Positions 1 to 5,815 of a DNA stretch of 8,359 nt are shown piece by piece. This DNA comes from Thiotrichales bacterium (GTDB lineage Bacteria > Pseudomonadota > Gammaproteobacteria > UWMA-0217). Each line of letters begins with the position of its first letter. The stretch's first letter is position 1. The position numbers and the translations under genes are program-made. Below the pieces are notes generated by a model. It saw only the letters and a list, made by a program, of their open reading frames with translations. It made no database searches and was not told where the DNA came from. The stretch covers positions 1 to 8,359 of the forward strand of contig JANTGD010000143.1 of NCBI GenBank assembly GCA_024763135.1, read 5' to 3'.

Positions 1-48
1 GAAGACGAAACTATTGTTGGTCAAACCGCCGCGCAAGAAGGCGCCTAG
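1..48 (+). CDS. nifH: NifH, nitrogenase iron protein (C-terminal end only)
   Basis: The first 48 bases read in frame 1 as EDETIVGQTAAQEGA followed by TAG. This matches the C-terminal tail of gammaproteobacterial NifH (the A. vinelandii tail reads EDESIVGKTAEEV), so the window opens in the last codons of nifH. NifH is the homodimeric, MgATP-dependent [4Fe-4S] reductase that passes electrons to NifDK in the cytoplasm, and it also takes part in FeMo-cofactor and P-cluster maturation. None of its catalytic motifs lie in the window. The call rests on the short tail plus its position just upstream of nifDK in the same orientation, which is the standard nifHDK order. The nif promoter and any NifA sites would lie upstream, outside the window. 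Confidence 0.9.
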   Translation, partial: EDETIVGQTAAQEGA

Positions 49-216
49 TCTTCTGGGCACCTTTATTGAGTGATGGGTTTGTAAGACACGGTGGGGGATG
101 GATAGCCGCGATGCTCGTGCATTCCTGCCCCGTACACAGACAAATACAATCAATAGAGGCACCCTTCAATCTATCGGTAATATCCACAAGAGCGGCGGGT
201 GTGTAAACACTTGCAA

Positions 217-248
217 GGAGGCCGGTGGCCGTCAAACTGCCGGTCTCC
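217..248 (+). promoter_or_regulatory. nifH-nifD intergenic stem-loop
   Basis: Bases 217-228 pair with 237-248 across an 8-base loop. This gives 12 consecutive base pairs, three of them G-U and seven G-C. No T-run follows, so it is not a classical terminator. It lies 65 bases before the nifD start, in an unusually long (264-base) nifH-nifD gap. In other diazotrophs, structures between nifH and nifD are thought to leave more nifH than nifDK message by partial termination or by protecting the 3' end of the nifH transcript. That role here is inferred. Confidence 0.6.
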
Positions 249-312
249 GCTTGGATCGTCAACGTTAACCTGCGCTGTTACGCAAAAGTCATCGCAGGAT
301 GAAGGAGGCAGT

Positions 313-1794
313 ATGTCTAATCTTACTCGCGAAGAAACCGAAGCGCTTATTCAGGAAGTGCTTGAGGTTTATCCAGAAAAAGCCAAAAAGGATCGTGCAA
401 AGCACCTTACGGTCAATGATCAAGAGGTGGAGCAGTCCAAGAAATGTATTACGTCAAACCGTAAGTCACAACCTGGTGTAATGACTATCCGGGGTTGTGC
501 CTATGCTGGCTCTAAAGGGGTGGTATGGGGTCCTATCAAGGACATGATCCATATCTCCCATGGACCAGTAGGGTGTGGCCAGTATTCGCGTGCCGGTCGA
601 CGCAATTACTACGTCGGTACGACAGGTGTCAACACCTTCGGCACCATGAACTTCACCTCTGACTTTCAGGAAAAAGACATCGTCTTCGGTGGTGACAAGA
701 AGCTAGATAAAATCTTGACTGAAATCGACGAATTGTTCCCATTGAATAAGGGCATCACAATTCAGTCTGAATGTCCGATCGGTTTGATCGGTGATGATAT
801 CGAAGCGGTTGCCAAGAAGAACGCAAAGGAGCTGGAAAAGCCGGTAGTTCCTGTGCGCTGCGAGGGTTTTCGCGGTGTTTCTCAGTCGCTTGGTCACCAC
901 ATTGCGAACGACTCGATTCGTGATTGGGTCTTGCATAGGAAAGACAACGACGAAAGCTTCGAGAGTACCCCGTATGACGTGAGCATTATCGGTGACTACA
1001 ACATCGGTGGAGATGCCTGGTCATCCCGTACATTGCTCGAAGAAATGGGTTTGCGGGTGATCGCGCAGTGGTCTGGAGACGGCACTCTGGAAGAGATGGA
1101 GAATACGCCAAAAGCCAAACTCAATCTGCTCCATTGCTATCGCTCCATGAACTACATTTCACGCCATATGGAAGAAAAGTACGGTGTTCCATGGGTAGAG
1201 TACAACTTCTTTGGCCCCACCAAGATTGCCGAATCTCTGCGCAAGATCGCCAGCTTCTTCGATGATCACATCAAGCAAGGGGCAGAGCGTGTCATTGAAC
1301 GCTATAAGTCAGAGTACGAAGCGGTTATCGCTAAGTATCGTCCGCGCCTCGAAGGCAAGCGCGTTATGTTGTACGTCGGTGGTCTGCGTCCACGTCACGT
1401 GATTGGTGCTTATGAAGATCTGGGTATGGAAGTGGTCGGTACCGGTTATGAATTTGCTCATAATGATGATTACGACCGTACCATCAAAGAAATGGGTAAT
1501 GCTACGCTGATCTATGACGATGTGACCGGTTACGAATTCGAGGAATTTGTGAAAAAGGTCAAGCCTGATCTGATCGGTTCCGGCATCAAGGAAAAGTATA
1601 TTTTCCAAAAGATGGGTATACCCTTCCGTCAAATGCACTCCTGGGATTATTCAGGTCCTTATCATGGTTATGACGGGTTCGCCATCTTTGCCCGCGATAT
1701 GGACATGACGTTGAACAATCCTTGTTGGAATAAGATCAAGGCGCCTTGGTTGAAAGAAAGTGAAGAGCCAGCAGAGGTTGCGGCTGGCGCCTGA
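313..1794 (+). CDS. nifD: NifD, nitrogenase molybdenum-iron protein alpha chain
   Basis: NifD (493 residues; A. vinelandii NifD is 492) forms the alpha2beta2 MoFe protein with NifK. It holds FeMo-cofactor, where N2 is reduced, and half of each P-cluster. All key residues are present at A. vinelandii numbering. The P-cluster ligands are Cys62, Cys88 and Cys154. The FeMo-co ligands are Cys275 and His442. Residues lining the active site are Val70, Arg96, Gln191, His195 and Arg359. Val70 together with Gln191 and His195 is typical of a true Mo-nitrogenase. I chose the ATG at 313 because the strong ribosome-binding site GAAGGAGGC (301-309) precedes it and residue numbering then matches the family. 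The frame stays open upstream to 199, but that extension has no family counterpart. It lies between nifH and nifK and should be co-transcribed with nifH under NifA/sigma-54 control from upstream of the window. Confidence 0.98.
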   Translation: MSNLTREETEALIQEVLEVYPEKAKKDRAKHLTVNDQEVEQSKKCITSNRKSQPGVMTIRGCAYAGSKGVVWGPIKDMIHISHGPVGCGQYSRAGRRNYYVGTTGVNTFGTMNFTSDFQEKDIVFGGDKKLDKILTEIDELFPLNKGITIQSECPIGLIGDDIEAVAKKNAKELEKPVVPVRCEGFRGVSQSLGHHIANDSIRDWVLHRKDNDESFESTPYDVSIIGDYNIGGDAWSSRTLLEEMGLRVIAQWSGDGTLEEMENTPKAKLNLLHCYRSMNYISRHMEEKYGVPWVEYNFFGPTKIAESLRKIASFFDDHIKQGAERVIERYKSEYEAVIAKYRPRLEGKRVMLYVGGLRPRHVIGAYEDLGMEVVGTGYEFAHNDDYDRTIKEMGNATLIYDDVTGYEFEEFVKKVKPDLIGSGIKEKYIFQKMGIPFRQMHSWDYSGPYHGYDGFAIFARDMDMTLNNPCWNKIKAPWLKESEEPAEVAAGA

Positions 1795-1807
1795 TTGTAA
1801 GACCCAG

Positions 1808-1834
1808 GCATGCGTCTGGCGCCCAGGCGCATGC
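1808..1834 (+). promoter_or_regulatory. nifD-nifK intergenic stem-loop
   Basis: Bases 1808-1819 pair with 1823-1834 around a 3-base loop, giving 12 consecutive base pairs with one G-U (or 11 with a 5-base loop). The inner CTGG/CCAG and outer GCATGCG/CGCATGC arms are perfect. Only three Ts follow (1835-1837), so it is a weak terminator at best. It starts 14 bases after the nifD stop, in a 107-base gap. The likely roles are protecting the nifHD mRNA 3' end or partial attenuation before nifK, both inferred. Confidence 0.6.
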
Positions 1835-1901
1835 TTTCACCCGGAATTTTTAGTTACTTTACCCGTAGTCCACGGATTAGTGGCGCGGTAGGAGCATTGA
1901 A

Positions 1902-3473
1902 ATGAGCCAAGCTGTCGATGATATCAAGCCGAGTTACCCGTTGTTTCGTACCGACGAGTACAAGGATAACCTGAAAAACAAACAGGAAAACTTTGAAGGA
2001 AAACACCCGCAGGAAAAGATTGAAGAAGTCTTTCAGTGGACCACCACCGAAGAATACAAAGCACTCAACTTCAATCGTGAAGCCTTGACGGTCAATCCCG
2101 CCAAAGCCTGTCAACCTCTCGGAGCCGTACTGTGTGCGCTGGGATTTGAAAAAACACTGCCTTATGTGCATGGCTCTCAAGGCTGTGTTGCATACTTCAG
2201 AACTTATTTCAACCGGCATTTCAAAGAGCCTGTTGCTTGTGTCTCCGACTCAATGACAGAAGATGCAGCGGTATTCGGTGGGCAAAAAAATATGTTTGCA
2301 GGTCTGGAAAATGCCAAAGCACTCTACAAGCCAGAGATGATTGCGGTATCCACAACTTGCATGGCCGAAGTCATCGGTGACGACCTCAATGCCTTTATTG
2401 GCAACTCCAAGAAAGAGGGGTATATCGAACAGGATTTCCCCACGCCATTTGCGCATACACCAAGCTTTGTGGGATCGCATACCACAGGTTGGGACAATAT
2501 GTTCGAAGGCATTCTGCGCTATTTCACCCTTAATTACATGGAAGACAAAGAAGTCGGGTCCAACGCCAAGTTGAATATTGTCCCGGGCTTTGAAACCTAC
2601 CTGGGTAACTACCGTGTCATGAAGCGCATGATGAATGAAATGGGCGTCGACCACACGTTACTTTGTGATCCTTCCGAAGTACTCGATACCCCTGCCGATG
2701 GTACTTTCCGTATGTACGATGGCGGCACCACCATTGATGAAGTGAAGGACGCGCCCAATGCGATCGACACATTATTCTTACAACCTTGGCAGTCGGTTAA
2801 ATCACGAAAGTATGTGAAAAATACCTGGAAGCAGCCCGTCACAGATGTCAGTATTCCCATGGGTCTGGAAGCAACCGACCAGTTTTTAATGACGATCTCT
2901 GAGCTGACTGGTAAGCCGATTCCCGAGTCTTTGACACGTGAGCGTGGTGTACTGGTTGATATGATGACTGACAGCCACGCCTGGTTACATGGTAAGAAAT
3001 TCGGTCTTTACGGTGATGCGGATTTTGTACTTGGAATGACTAAATTCCTTCTTGAACTTGGCGCTGAACCGACCCAGATCTTGTGTAACCATGCGAACAA
3101 GCGCTGGAGGAAAGCCATGGAGAAAATACTCGCAGAGTCTCCTTACGGCCAGAACAGCGAAGTGCATATCGGTAAGGATCTGTGGCATTTCCGCTCACTG
3201 ATGTTCACCGACAAGCCCGATTTTATGATTGGCAATTCCTACGGTAAGTTTATTCAGCGTGATACCTTGCACAAAGGAAAAGAGTTTGAAGTCCCGCTGA
3301 TTCGCATTGGCTTCCCCATCTTTGATCGGCATCACATGCATCGTGACACAACCTTGGGCTATGAAGGCGCAATGTATATGCTCAAGACCATTACCAACGC
3401 GGTGCTTGAGCGCCTGGACGAAGAAACACGCGGCATGGGTACTACTGACTTTAATTACGATTTGATTCGTTAA
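1902..3473 (+). CDS. nifK: NifK, nitrogenase molybdenum-iron protein beta chain
   Basis: NifK (523 residues, the same length as A. vinelandii NifK) pairs with NifD and shares the [8Fe-7S] P-cluster, which relays electrons from NifH to FeMo-cofactor. The P-cluster ligands Cys70, Cys95 and Cys153, and Ser188, which binds the oxidised cluster, are all present at A. vinelandii numbering. The N-terminal extension that wraps NifD (MSQAVDDIKPSYPLF...) and the C-terminal LERLDEETRGM motif are intact. The start at 1902 is supported by the ribosome-binding site TAGGAG (1889-1894) and by the family N terminus. The gene lies 107 bases after nifD, with a hairpin between them, and is followed 8 bases after its stop by a strong terminator. 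No frameshift or missing residue was seen. Confidence 0.98.
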   Translation: MSQAVDDIKPSYPLFRTDEYKDNLKNKQENFEGKHPQEKIEEVFQWTTTEEYKALNFNREALTVNPAKACQPLGAVLCALGFEKTLPYVHGSQGCVAYFRTYFNRHFKEPVACVSDSMTEDAAVFGGQKNMFAGLENAKALYKPEMIAVSTTCMAEVIGDDLNAFIGNSKKEGYIEQDFPTPFAHTPSFVGSHTTGWDNMFEGILRYFTLNYMEDKEVGSNAKLNIVPGFETYLGNYRVMKRMMNEMGVDHTLLCDPSEVLDTPADGTFRMYDGGTTIDEVKDAPNAIDTLFLQPWQSVKSRKYVKNTWKQPVTDVSIPMGLEATDQFLMTISELTGKPIPESLTRERGVLVDMMTDSHAWLHGKKFGLYGDADFVLGMTKFLLELGAEPTQILCNHANKRWRKAMEKILAESPYGQNSEVHIGKDLWHFRSLMFTDKPDFMIGNSYGKFIQRDTLHKGKEFEVPLIRIGFPIFDRHHMHRDTTLGYEGAMYMLKTITNAVLERLDEETRGMGTTDFNYDLIR

Positions 3474-3481
3474 TGCCATTG

Positions 3482-3515
3482 GGATGGTGGTTGTAAAGCC
3501 ACCATCCATTTTTTT
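3482..3515 (+). terminator. Intrinsic terminator after nifK
   Basis: GGATGGTGG (3482-3490) pairs perfectly with CCACCATCC (3499-3507). Two further pairs (T-G and T-A) inside leave a GTAA tetraloop. After a single A comes a run of seven Ts (3509-3515). This is a classical rho-independent terminator placed just after the nifK stop. It should end most nifHDK transcripts and separate them from nifT and its neighbours. Confidence 0.92.
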
Positions 3516-3522
3516 GAATTAA

Positions 3523-3650
3523 GGAAGCTTTGAATCATTCATCCAGGAATGATCAGAGCACGGAAAAGATAAAGTGCGATTTTATTTTTTCTCATTTTCA
3601 ATGGTATATCAGCCATCGAAAATAGCGGCACAACCATGTTCAGAGTTTCC
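3523..3650. mobile_element. MITE-like palindromic element, copy 1 (128 bases)
   Basis: The element begins GGAAGCTTTGAATCATTC and ends with a sequence whose reverse complement begins GGAAACTCTGAA. With the flanking TTAA on both sides (3519-3522 and 3651-3654), 17 bases (3519-3535) pair with 3638-3654 when G-U pairs are allowed. The same terminal sequence bounds a second element at 5652-5811, so this is a dispersed repeat and not chance pairing. There is no room for a transposase gene, so it would be a non-autonomous (MITE-like) element moved by a partner elsewhere. The flanking TTAA fits the YTAR target duplication of the IS5 group, whose ends also start GGAAG, though TTAA is its own reverse complement and so could belong to the inverted repeat. 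Two internal hairpins occur, at 3527-3559 and 3594-3623. It lies between the nifK terminator and nifT. Confidence 0.65.
3594..3623 (+). repeat. Internal inverted repeat of element copy 1
   Basis: The arms ATTTTCAATGG (3594-3604) and CCATCGAAAAT (3613-3623) are reverse complements with one mismatch, around an 8-base loop. It lies in the inner part of the 3523-3650 element and probably belongs to its fold. No T-run follows, so it is not called a terminator. Confidence 0.6.
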
Positions 3651-3685
3651 TTAACAACGTATTTCAAATCGAAAGAGGTCAAACT

Positions 3686-3898
3686 ATGCCCAACGTGATG
3701 ATTCGCGTAAAGGAAAATGGCGCCCTGTTGTTCTACGTCGCAAAAAAGGATCAGGAAGACGAAATTGCTTCGGTGGAAAAAGATACCGAAGATGAGTGGG
3801 GCGGTGAAGTCGAATTGACTGATGGCTCAAAATATTATATCGATCCAATCAGTCCACCTCCGAGTTTTCCCACAACACTGCGTTTCAAACGCGCTTGA
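3686..3898 (+). CDS. nifT: NifT/FixU family protein
   Basis: This small protein (70 residues) belongs to the NifT family. It begins MPNVMIRVKENGALLFYVAK and contains the family features KKDQEDEI (20-27), WGGEV (38-42), YYIDPI (50-55) and a C-terminal LRFKRA, close to A. vinelandii NifT in sequence and size. Its biochemical role is not established. It normally sits directly after nifK, and mutants in studied organisms have little phenotype. The ATG at 3686 is preceded by AAAGAGG (3672-3678). Unusually, it is cut off from nifK by a strong terminator and a palindromic element. It therefore needs read-through or its own promoter, and I found no convincing sigma-54 site just upstream. The ferredoxin gene follows after 30 bases, probably co-transcribed. 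Confidence 0.93.
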   Translation: MPNVMIRVKENGALLFYVAKKDQEDEIASVEKDTEDEWGGEVELTDGSKYYIDPISPPPSFPTTLRFKRA

Positions 3899-3928
3899 TT
3901 CCTATTTAAATAATTAAAGGAGAGTACC

Positions 3929-4123
3929 ATGGCATTAGCTATCGTCCGTGATATTTGTACTGCTTGTGGTGACTGCGAACCAGTCTGCCCAACGGATTCC
4001 ATCAAGCCTTTCAAAGGCGTGTATATGATCGAAGCAGAAACCTGTACCGAGTGCGAGGGGGAGTTTGATAACCCTCAGTGCCTCGAAGTCTGCATGGAAG
4101 ACGATTGTATCGTTCCTGCCTAA
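3929..4123 (+). CDS. 2[4Fe-4S] ferredoxin, Allochromatium type, nif-associated
   Basis: This 64-residue cytoplasmic ferredoxin should carry two [4Fe-4S] clusters. The first motif is C10-x2-C13-x2-C16-x3-C20-P. The second is C39-x2-C42-x8-C51-x3-C55. The 8-residue insert between Cys42 and Cys51 marks the Allochromatium (Alvin) subtype and not the short clostridial one. By family rule, cluster I uses Cys10, 13, 16 and 55, and cluster II uses Cys39, 42, 51 and 20. A ninth cysteine (Cys60) is present, as in the A. vinosum protein, but the long C-terminal extension of that protein is missing and Cys55 is followed by Met in place of the usual Pro. AAAGGAGAG (3916-3924) is a strong ribosome-binding site. 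It lies 30 bases after nifT and is a likely low-potential electron donor for nitrogenase or cofactor assembly. I do not assign an fdx letter. Confidence 0.93.
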   Translation: MALAIVRDICTACGDCEPVCPTDSIKPFKGVYMIEAETCTECEGEFDNPQCLEVCMEDDCIVPA

Positions 4124-4154
4124 CAGCCCCTTTTACTGTCGGGCATCAACCGAT

Positions 4155-4196
4155 TAGCTCGCACTGGCGTAGTCGTTAATACATCAGTGCGGGTTA
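4155..4196 (+). terminator. Stem-loop after the ferredoxin gene (possible weak terminator)
   Basis: CGCACTGGCGTA (4160-4171) pairs with TACATCAGTGCG (4180-4191) with one C-A mismatch and one G-U pair, around an 8-base loop. The stem can be extended outward to 4155/4196 with G-U pairs. It lies 31 bases beyond the ferredoxin stop. There is no T-run, so it may be an mRNA 3'-end or processing structure and not an efficient terminator. Together with the long 190-base gap, it suggests that nifY expression may be partly uncoupled from nifT-fdx. Confidence 0.45.
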
Positions 4197-4313
4197 CTTC
4201 ACTAACACGCGTATTCCTCAAATGACAGACATGGATCTACGGTTCGAATGGTCGACTTGTCTAGGTTGATTCATGGCTGATTTGGGGAACCGTATGGTCA
4301 CCGAGGTTTCTAC

Positions 4314-5042
4314 ATGAGCGCCACTCCCATCTCTAAAGACATTGCATTACGCATCGCATTGGCGGCGCGGGAAATTCCAGATACCAGTCCGGCCAGACTG
4401 TTGAAGGTACTCGCGGATGCAGTGGGTTTGCCGCCGACAAAAGGCAAACTTGCAAAACTCAAGGTGAAAGAGTTACAAGCCGCCGACGATGGCGAGTTCG
4501 CCGACGTGGAGGTTGGCATACTTAAATCAGCGCTGGCGTACCTCAAAGGTGAGGTTGGGCCGGGATCTGAGCCGCTACCCGAGGTGCAGCCTTATACAGA
4601 CGGCGAAATGCCCGATAGTGTGCGGGTCGCCTGTGCATCTACCAAGGGTGATTTGCTTGATGGCCATTTTGGTTCTTGTAAAAGATTTCTCATTTATCAG
4701 GTTTCATCTGACGAAACTAGGCTGGTTGATATTCGCGAAATCGATGACGAGGCAGCCGCCGACGATAAAAATGCTTACCGGGCTGCATTGATTGCCGATA
4801 GTCAGATTCTATTTATTGCATCGATTGGCGGACCTGCGGCAGCCAAGGTTGTCAGAGCCGGGGTGCATCCCATCAAAAAGCCCGAGACAGTCCCCAGCCC
4901 ACAGGCTGTAGCGGAACTGCAAGCGGTGATTGGTAAAGACGCGCCGCCATGGTTGGCAAAGGTCATGGGGCAAACCCCTGAAGAGCGGATTCGCTTTGAG
5001 CAAAGCTCTCTGGATGACCTCAATGCGGAAGCAAAGGCATGA
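4314..5042 (+). CDS. nifY: NifY/NafY-family dinitrogenase or FeMo-cofactor-binding protein
   Basis: This 242-residue protein has the two-domain layout of NifY/NafY. An N-terminal alpha-helical domain (about 1-85; note ALRIALAAREIPDT at 11-24) is followed by a NifX/NifB/NafY-type cofactor-binding domain (about 100-215). The second domain carries VRVACAST, then DGHFGSCKRFLIY (116-128) and RLVDIR. His118 corresponds in context to the histidine (His121) implicated in FeMo-co binding in A. vinelandii NafY. These proteins bind apo-dinitrogenase or FeMo-co in the cytoplasm and release them at maturation. GAGG (4303-4306) lies 7 bases before the ATG. I chose nifY because it sits downstream of nifHDKT; the sequence alone cannot exclude NafY. 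The stop overlaps the next gene's start by ATGA, implying translational coupling. Confidence 0.88.
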   Translation: MSATPISKDIALRIALAAREIPDTSPARLLKVLADAVGLPPTKGKLAKLKVKELQAADDGEFADVEVGILKSALAYLKGEVGPGSEPLPEVQPYTDGEMPDSVRVACASTKGDLLDGHFGSCKRFLIYQVSSDETRLVDIREIDDEAAADDKNAYRAALIADSQILFIASIGGPAAAKVVRAGVHPIKKPETVPSPQAVAELQAVIGKDAPPWLAKVMGQTPEERIRFEQSSLDDLNAEAKA

Positions 5043-5305
5043 TTACGCCTGAGCAGCTCAATGCGATTGGAGAATTTGCAGCCGGGCAAACACTGAGTGA
5101 GTCCACTGTTGCCGATTTACGCAGCCAATTTCCTGATCTGCATTTTACGTATTGTATGGACGATGATGTGTCTTCCGCACGACCGGTCTACGAACACGCC
5201 CTGTTTAATCTGTACTTGATCGATGGCAGAGATCATTGCCTGGCATTTACACAGGATCCGGAAATCGCGACCGGGGTGGTTGTGGCAGAGTTGGAAGAAG
5301 AATAG
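5039..5305 (+). CDS. Small nif-associated protein of unknown function (DUF6129-like)
   Basis: This acidic protein has 88 residues, no signal peptide and no membrane segment. I recognise it from memory as the small conserved protein encoded next to nifY or nifX in gammaproteobacterial nif clusters, which I believe is the DUF6129 family; the family number should be checked. Visible features are an N-terminal helical part (MITPEQLNAIGEFAAG), then FPDLHFTYCMDDD (31-43) with Cys39, and FNLYLIDGRDHCLAFT (56-71) with His66 and Cys67. The cysteine and His-Cys pairs might bind metal, but this is speculative. Its ATG overlaps the nifY stop (ATGA), so it is almost certainly translated with nifY and may act with it. 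No function is established. Confidence 0.82.
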   Translation: MITPEQLNAIGEFAAGQTLSESTVADLRSQFPDLHFTYCMDDDVSSARPVYEHALFNLYLIDGRDHCLAFTQDPEIATGVVVAELEEE

Positions 5306-5651
5306 TTACTCAGAGAATCGATGGCCAAGCCTCATCCAGCGGGCCACTGAGCGCTTAGGTTCGAGGCGCAGCAGTGCAGGCATCGCCATGCTCTATTAGA
5401 TCGGCACAACACCGTGGATGAATGCCCAAAGCATCGCCCGCAGGGAGCAGCCCAGACGCTTGCGGTGCTTGGCAGATACCGGGCCTGTGTCAGTTGAGTC
5501 GCGCCTTGCTCCAAAAACATCAGGCGCCCTTTGCAGAAGGCTTGATGAACTGTGCAGATGAATGGGGGTGAGTAACCGCGTTGCCTGCGATCTGAAGGGG
5601 CACGGCCTGAAAACGGCGTCTGGTATCAGGAGCCAGAAACCTTTTAGTTGA
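5306..5651. other. Non-coding stretch, no gene recognised
   Basis: These 346 bases hold no convincing gene. Short open stretches exist: on the + strand at 5422-5571 (49 codons) and on the - strand at 5306-5389 and 5332-5520. Their products match nothing I recognise and they lack clear ribosome-binding sites. An imperfect bulged inverted repeat lies just after the preceding stop: CTCAG/CTGAG at 5309-5313 and 5347-5351, and TGGCC/GGCCA at 5322-5326 and 5342-5346. It has no T-run. The stretch could be the decayed remains of a gene or mobile element. It lies where A. vinelandii would continue towards nifE and nifN. Confidence 0.5.
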
Positions 5652-5811
5652 GGAAGCTCTAATCAATTCGTAACACGGCATCCTGCGGCGCAAAATCACC
5701 CACTTCTGCGTTGCGGATCTACGCAATAGCGAGCTATGACCTGCGATCCGCACCTAGAACTGGACGATTTTTCACCACAGTCTGCGCGCGCCAGAATTAA
5801 TCAGAGCTTCC
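5652..5811. mobile_element. MITE-like palindromic element, copy 2 (160 bases)
   Basis: The left end reads GGAAGCTCTAATCAATTC, and the reverse complement of the right end reads GGAAGCTCTGATTAATTC, 16 of 18 identical. The same end bounds the element at 3523-3650. The flanks are TTGA on the left (5648-5651) and TTAA on the right (5812-5815), possibly a decayed 4-base target duplication. Inside is a second pair of arms (5692-5719 against 5745-5771), sharing AAAATC, the CCA-TTCT core and GCGGATC in inverted order. At the centre are CGCA/TGCG (5722-5725 and 5742-5745) and ATAGC/GCTAT. Nearly the whole element can fold into one long hairpin. No transposase is encoded, so it would be a non-autonomous element. 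Copies 1 and 2 share their ends but not their inner sequence. Confidence 0.72.
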
Positions 5812-5815
5812 TTAA

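Noticed and set aside
54..69. Sigma-54-like sequence just after nifH (GGCAC, 5 bases, TTGA)
   Set aside because: The invariant GC at -12 is GA here, and no NifA site (TGT-N10-ACA) is nearby. An internal promoter is not needed in a nifHDK operon.
226..241. GG-N10-GC spacing like a sigma-54 promoter within the nifH-nifD hairpin
   Set aside because: Only the invariant dinucleotides and a few flanking bases match. The hairpin explains the sequence better.
199..312. Upstream extension of the nifD reading frame (38 more residues)
   Set aside because: The ATG at 313 has a strong ribosome-binding site and gives exact A. vinelandii residue numbering. The extension crosses the intergenic hairpin and has no family counterpart.
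1806..1821. GG-N10-GC spacing like a sigma-54 promoter between nifD and nifK (about 8 of 12 consensus bases)
   Set aside because: It lies inside a perfect stem-loop that accounts for it, and nifK is normally transcribed from the nifH promoter.
4264..4277. GG-N10-GC spacing upstream of nifY
   Set aside because: The context is AGGTT and not TGGCA, and TG precedes GC in place of TT. It is too weak to call without a mapped start.
5306..5389. Short - strand open frame (27 codons) that could be a transposase tail
   Set aside because: Too short to identify. The adjacent - strand frame that might continue it is in another phase and resembles nothing I know.
5422..5571. Short + strand open frame (49 codons) after the small nif-associated gene
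   Set aside because: No good ribosome-binding site, a composition unlike its neighbours, and no recognisable family.
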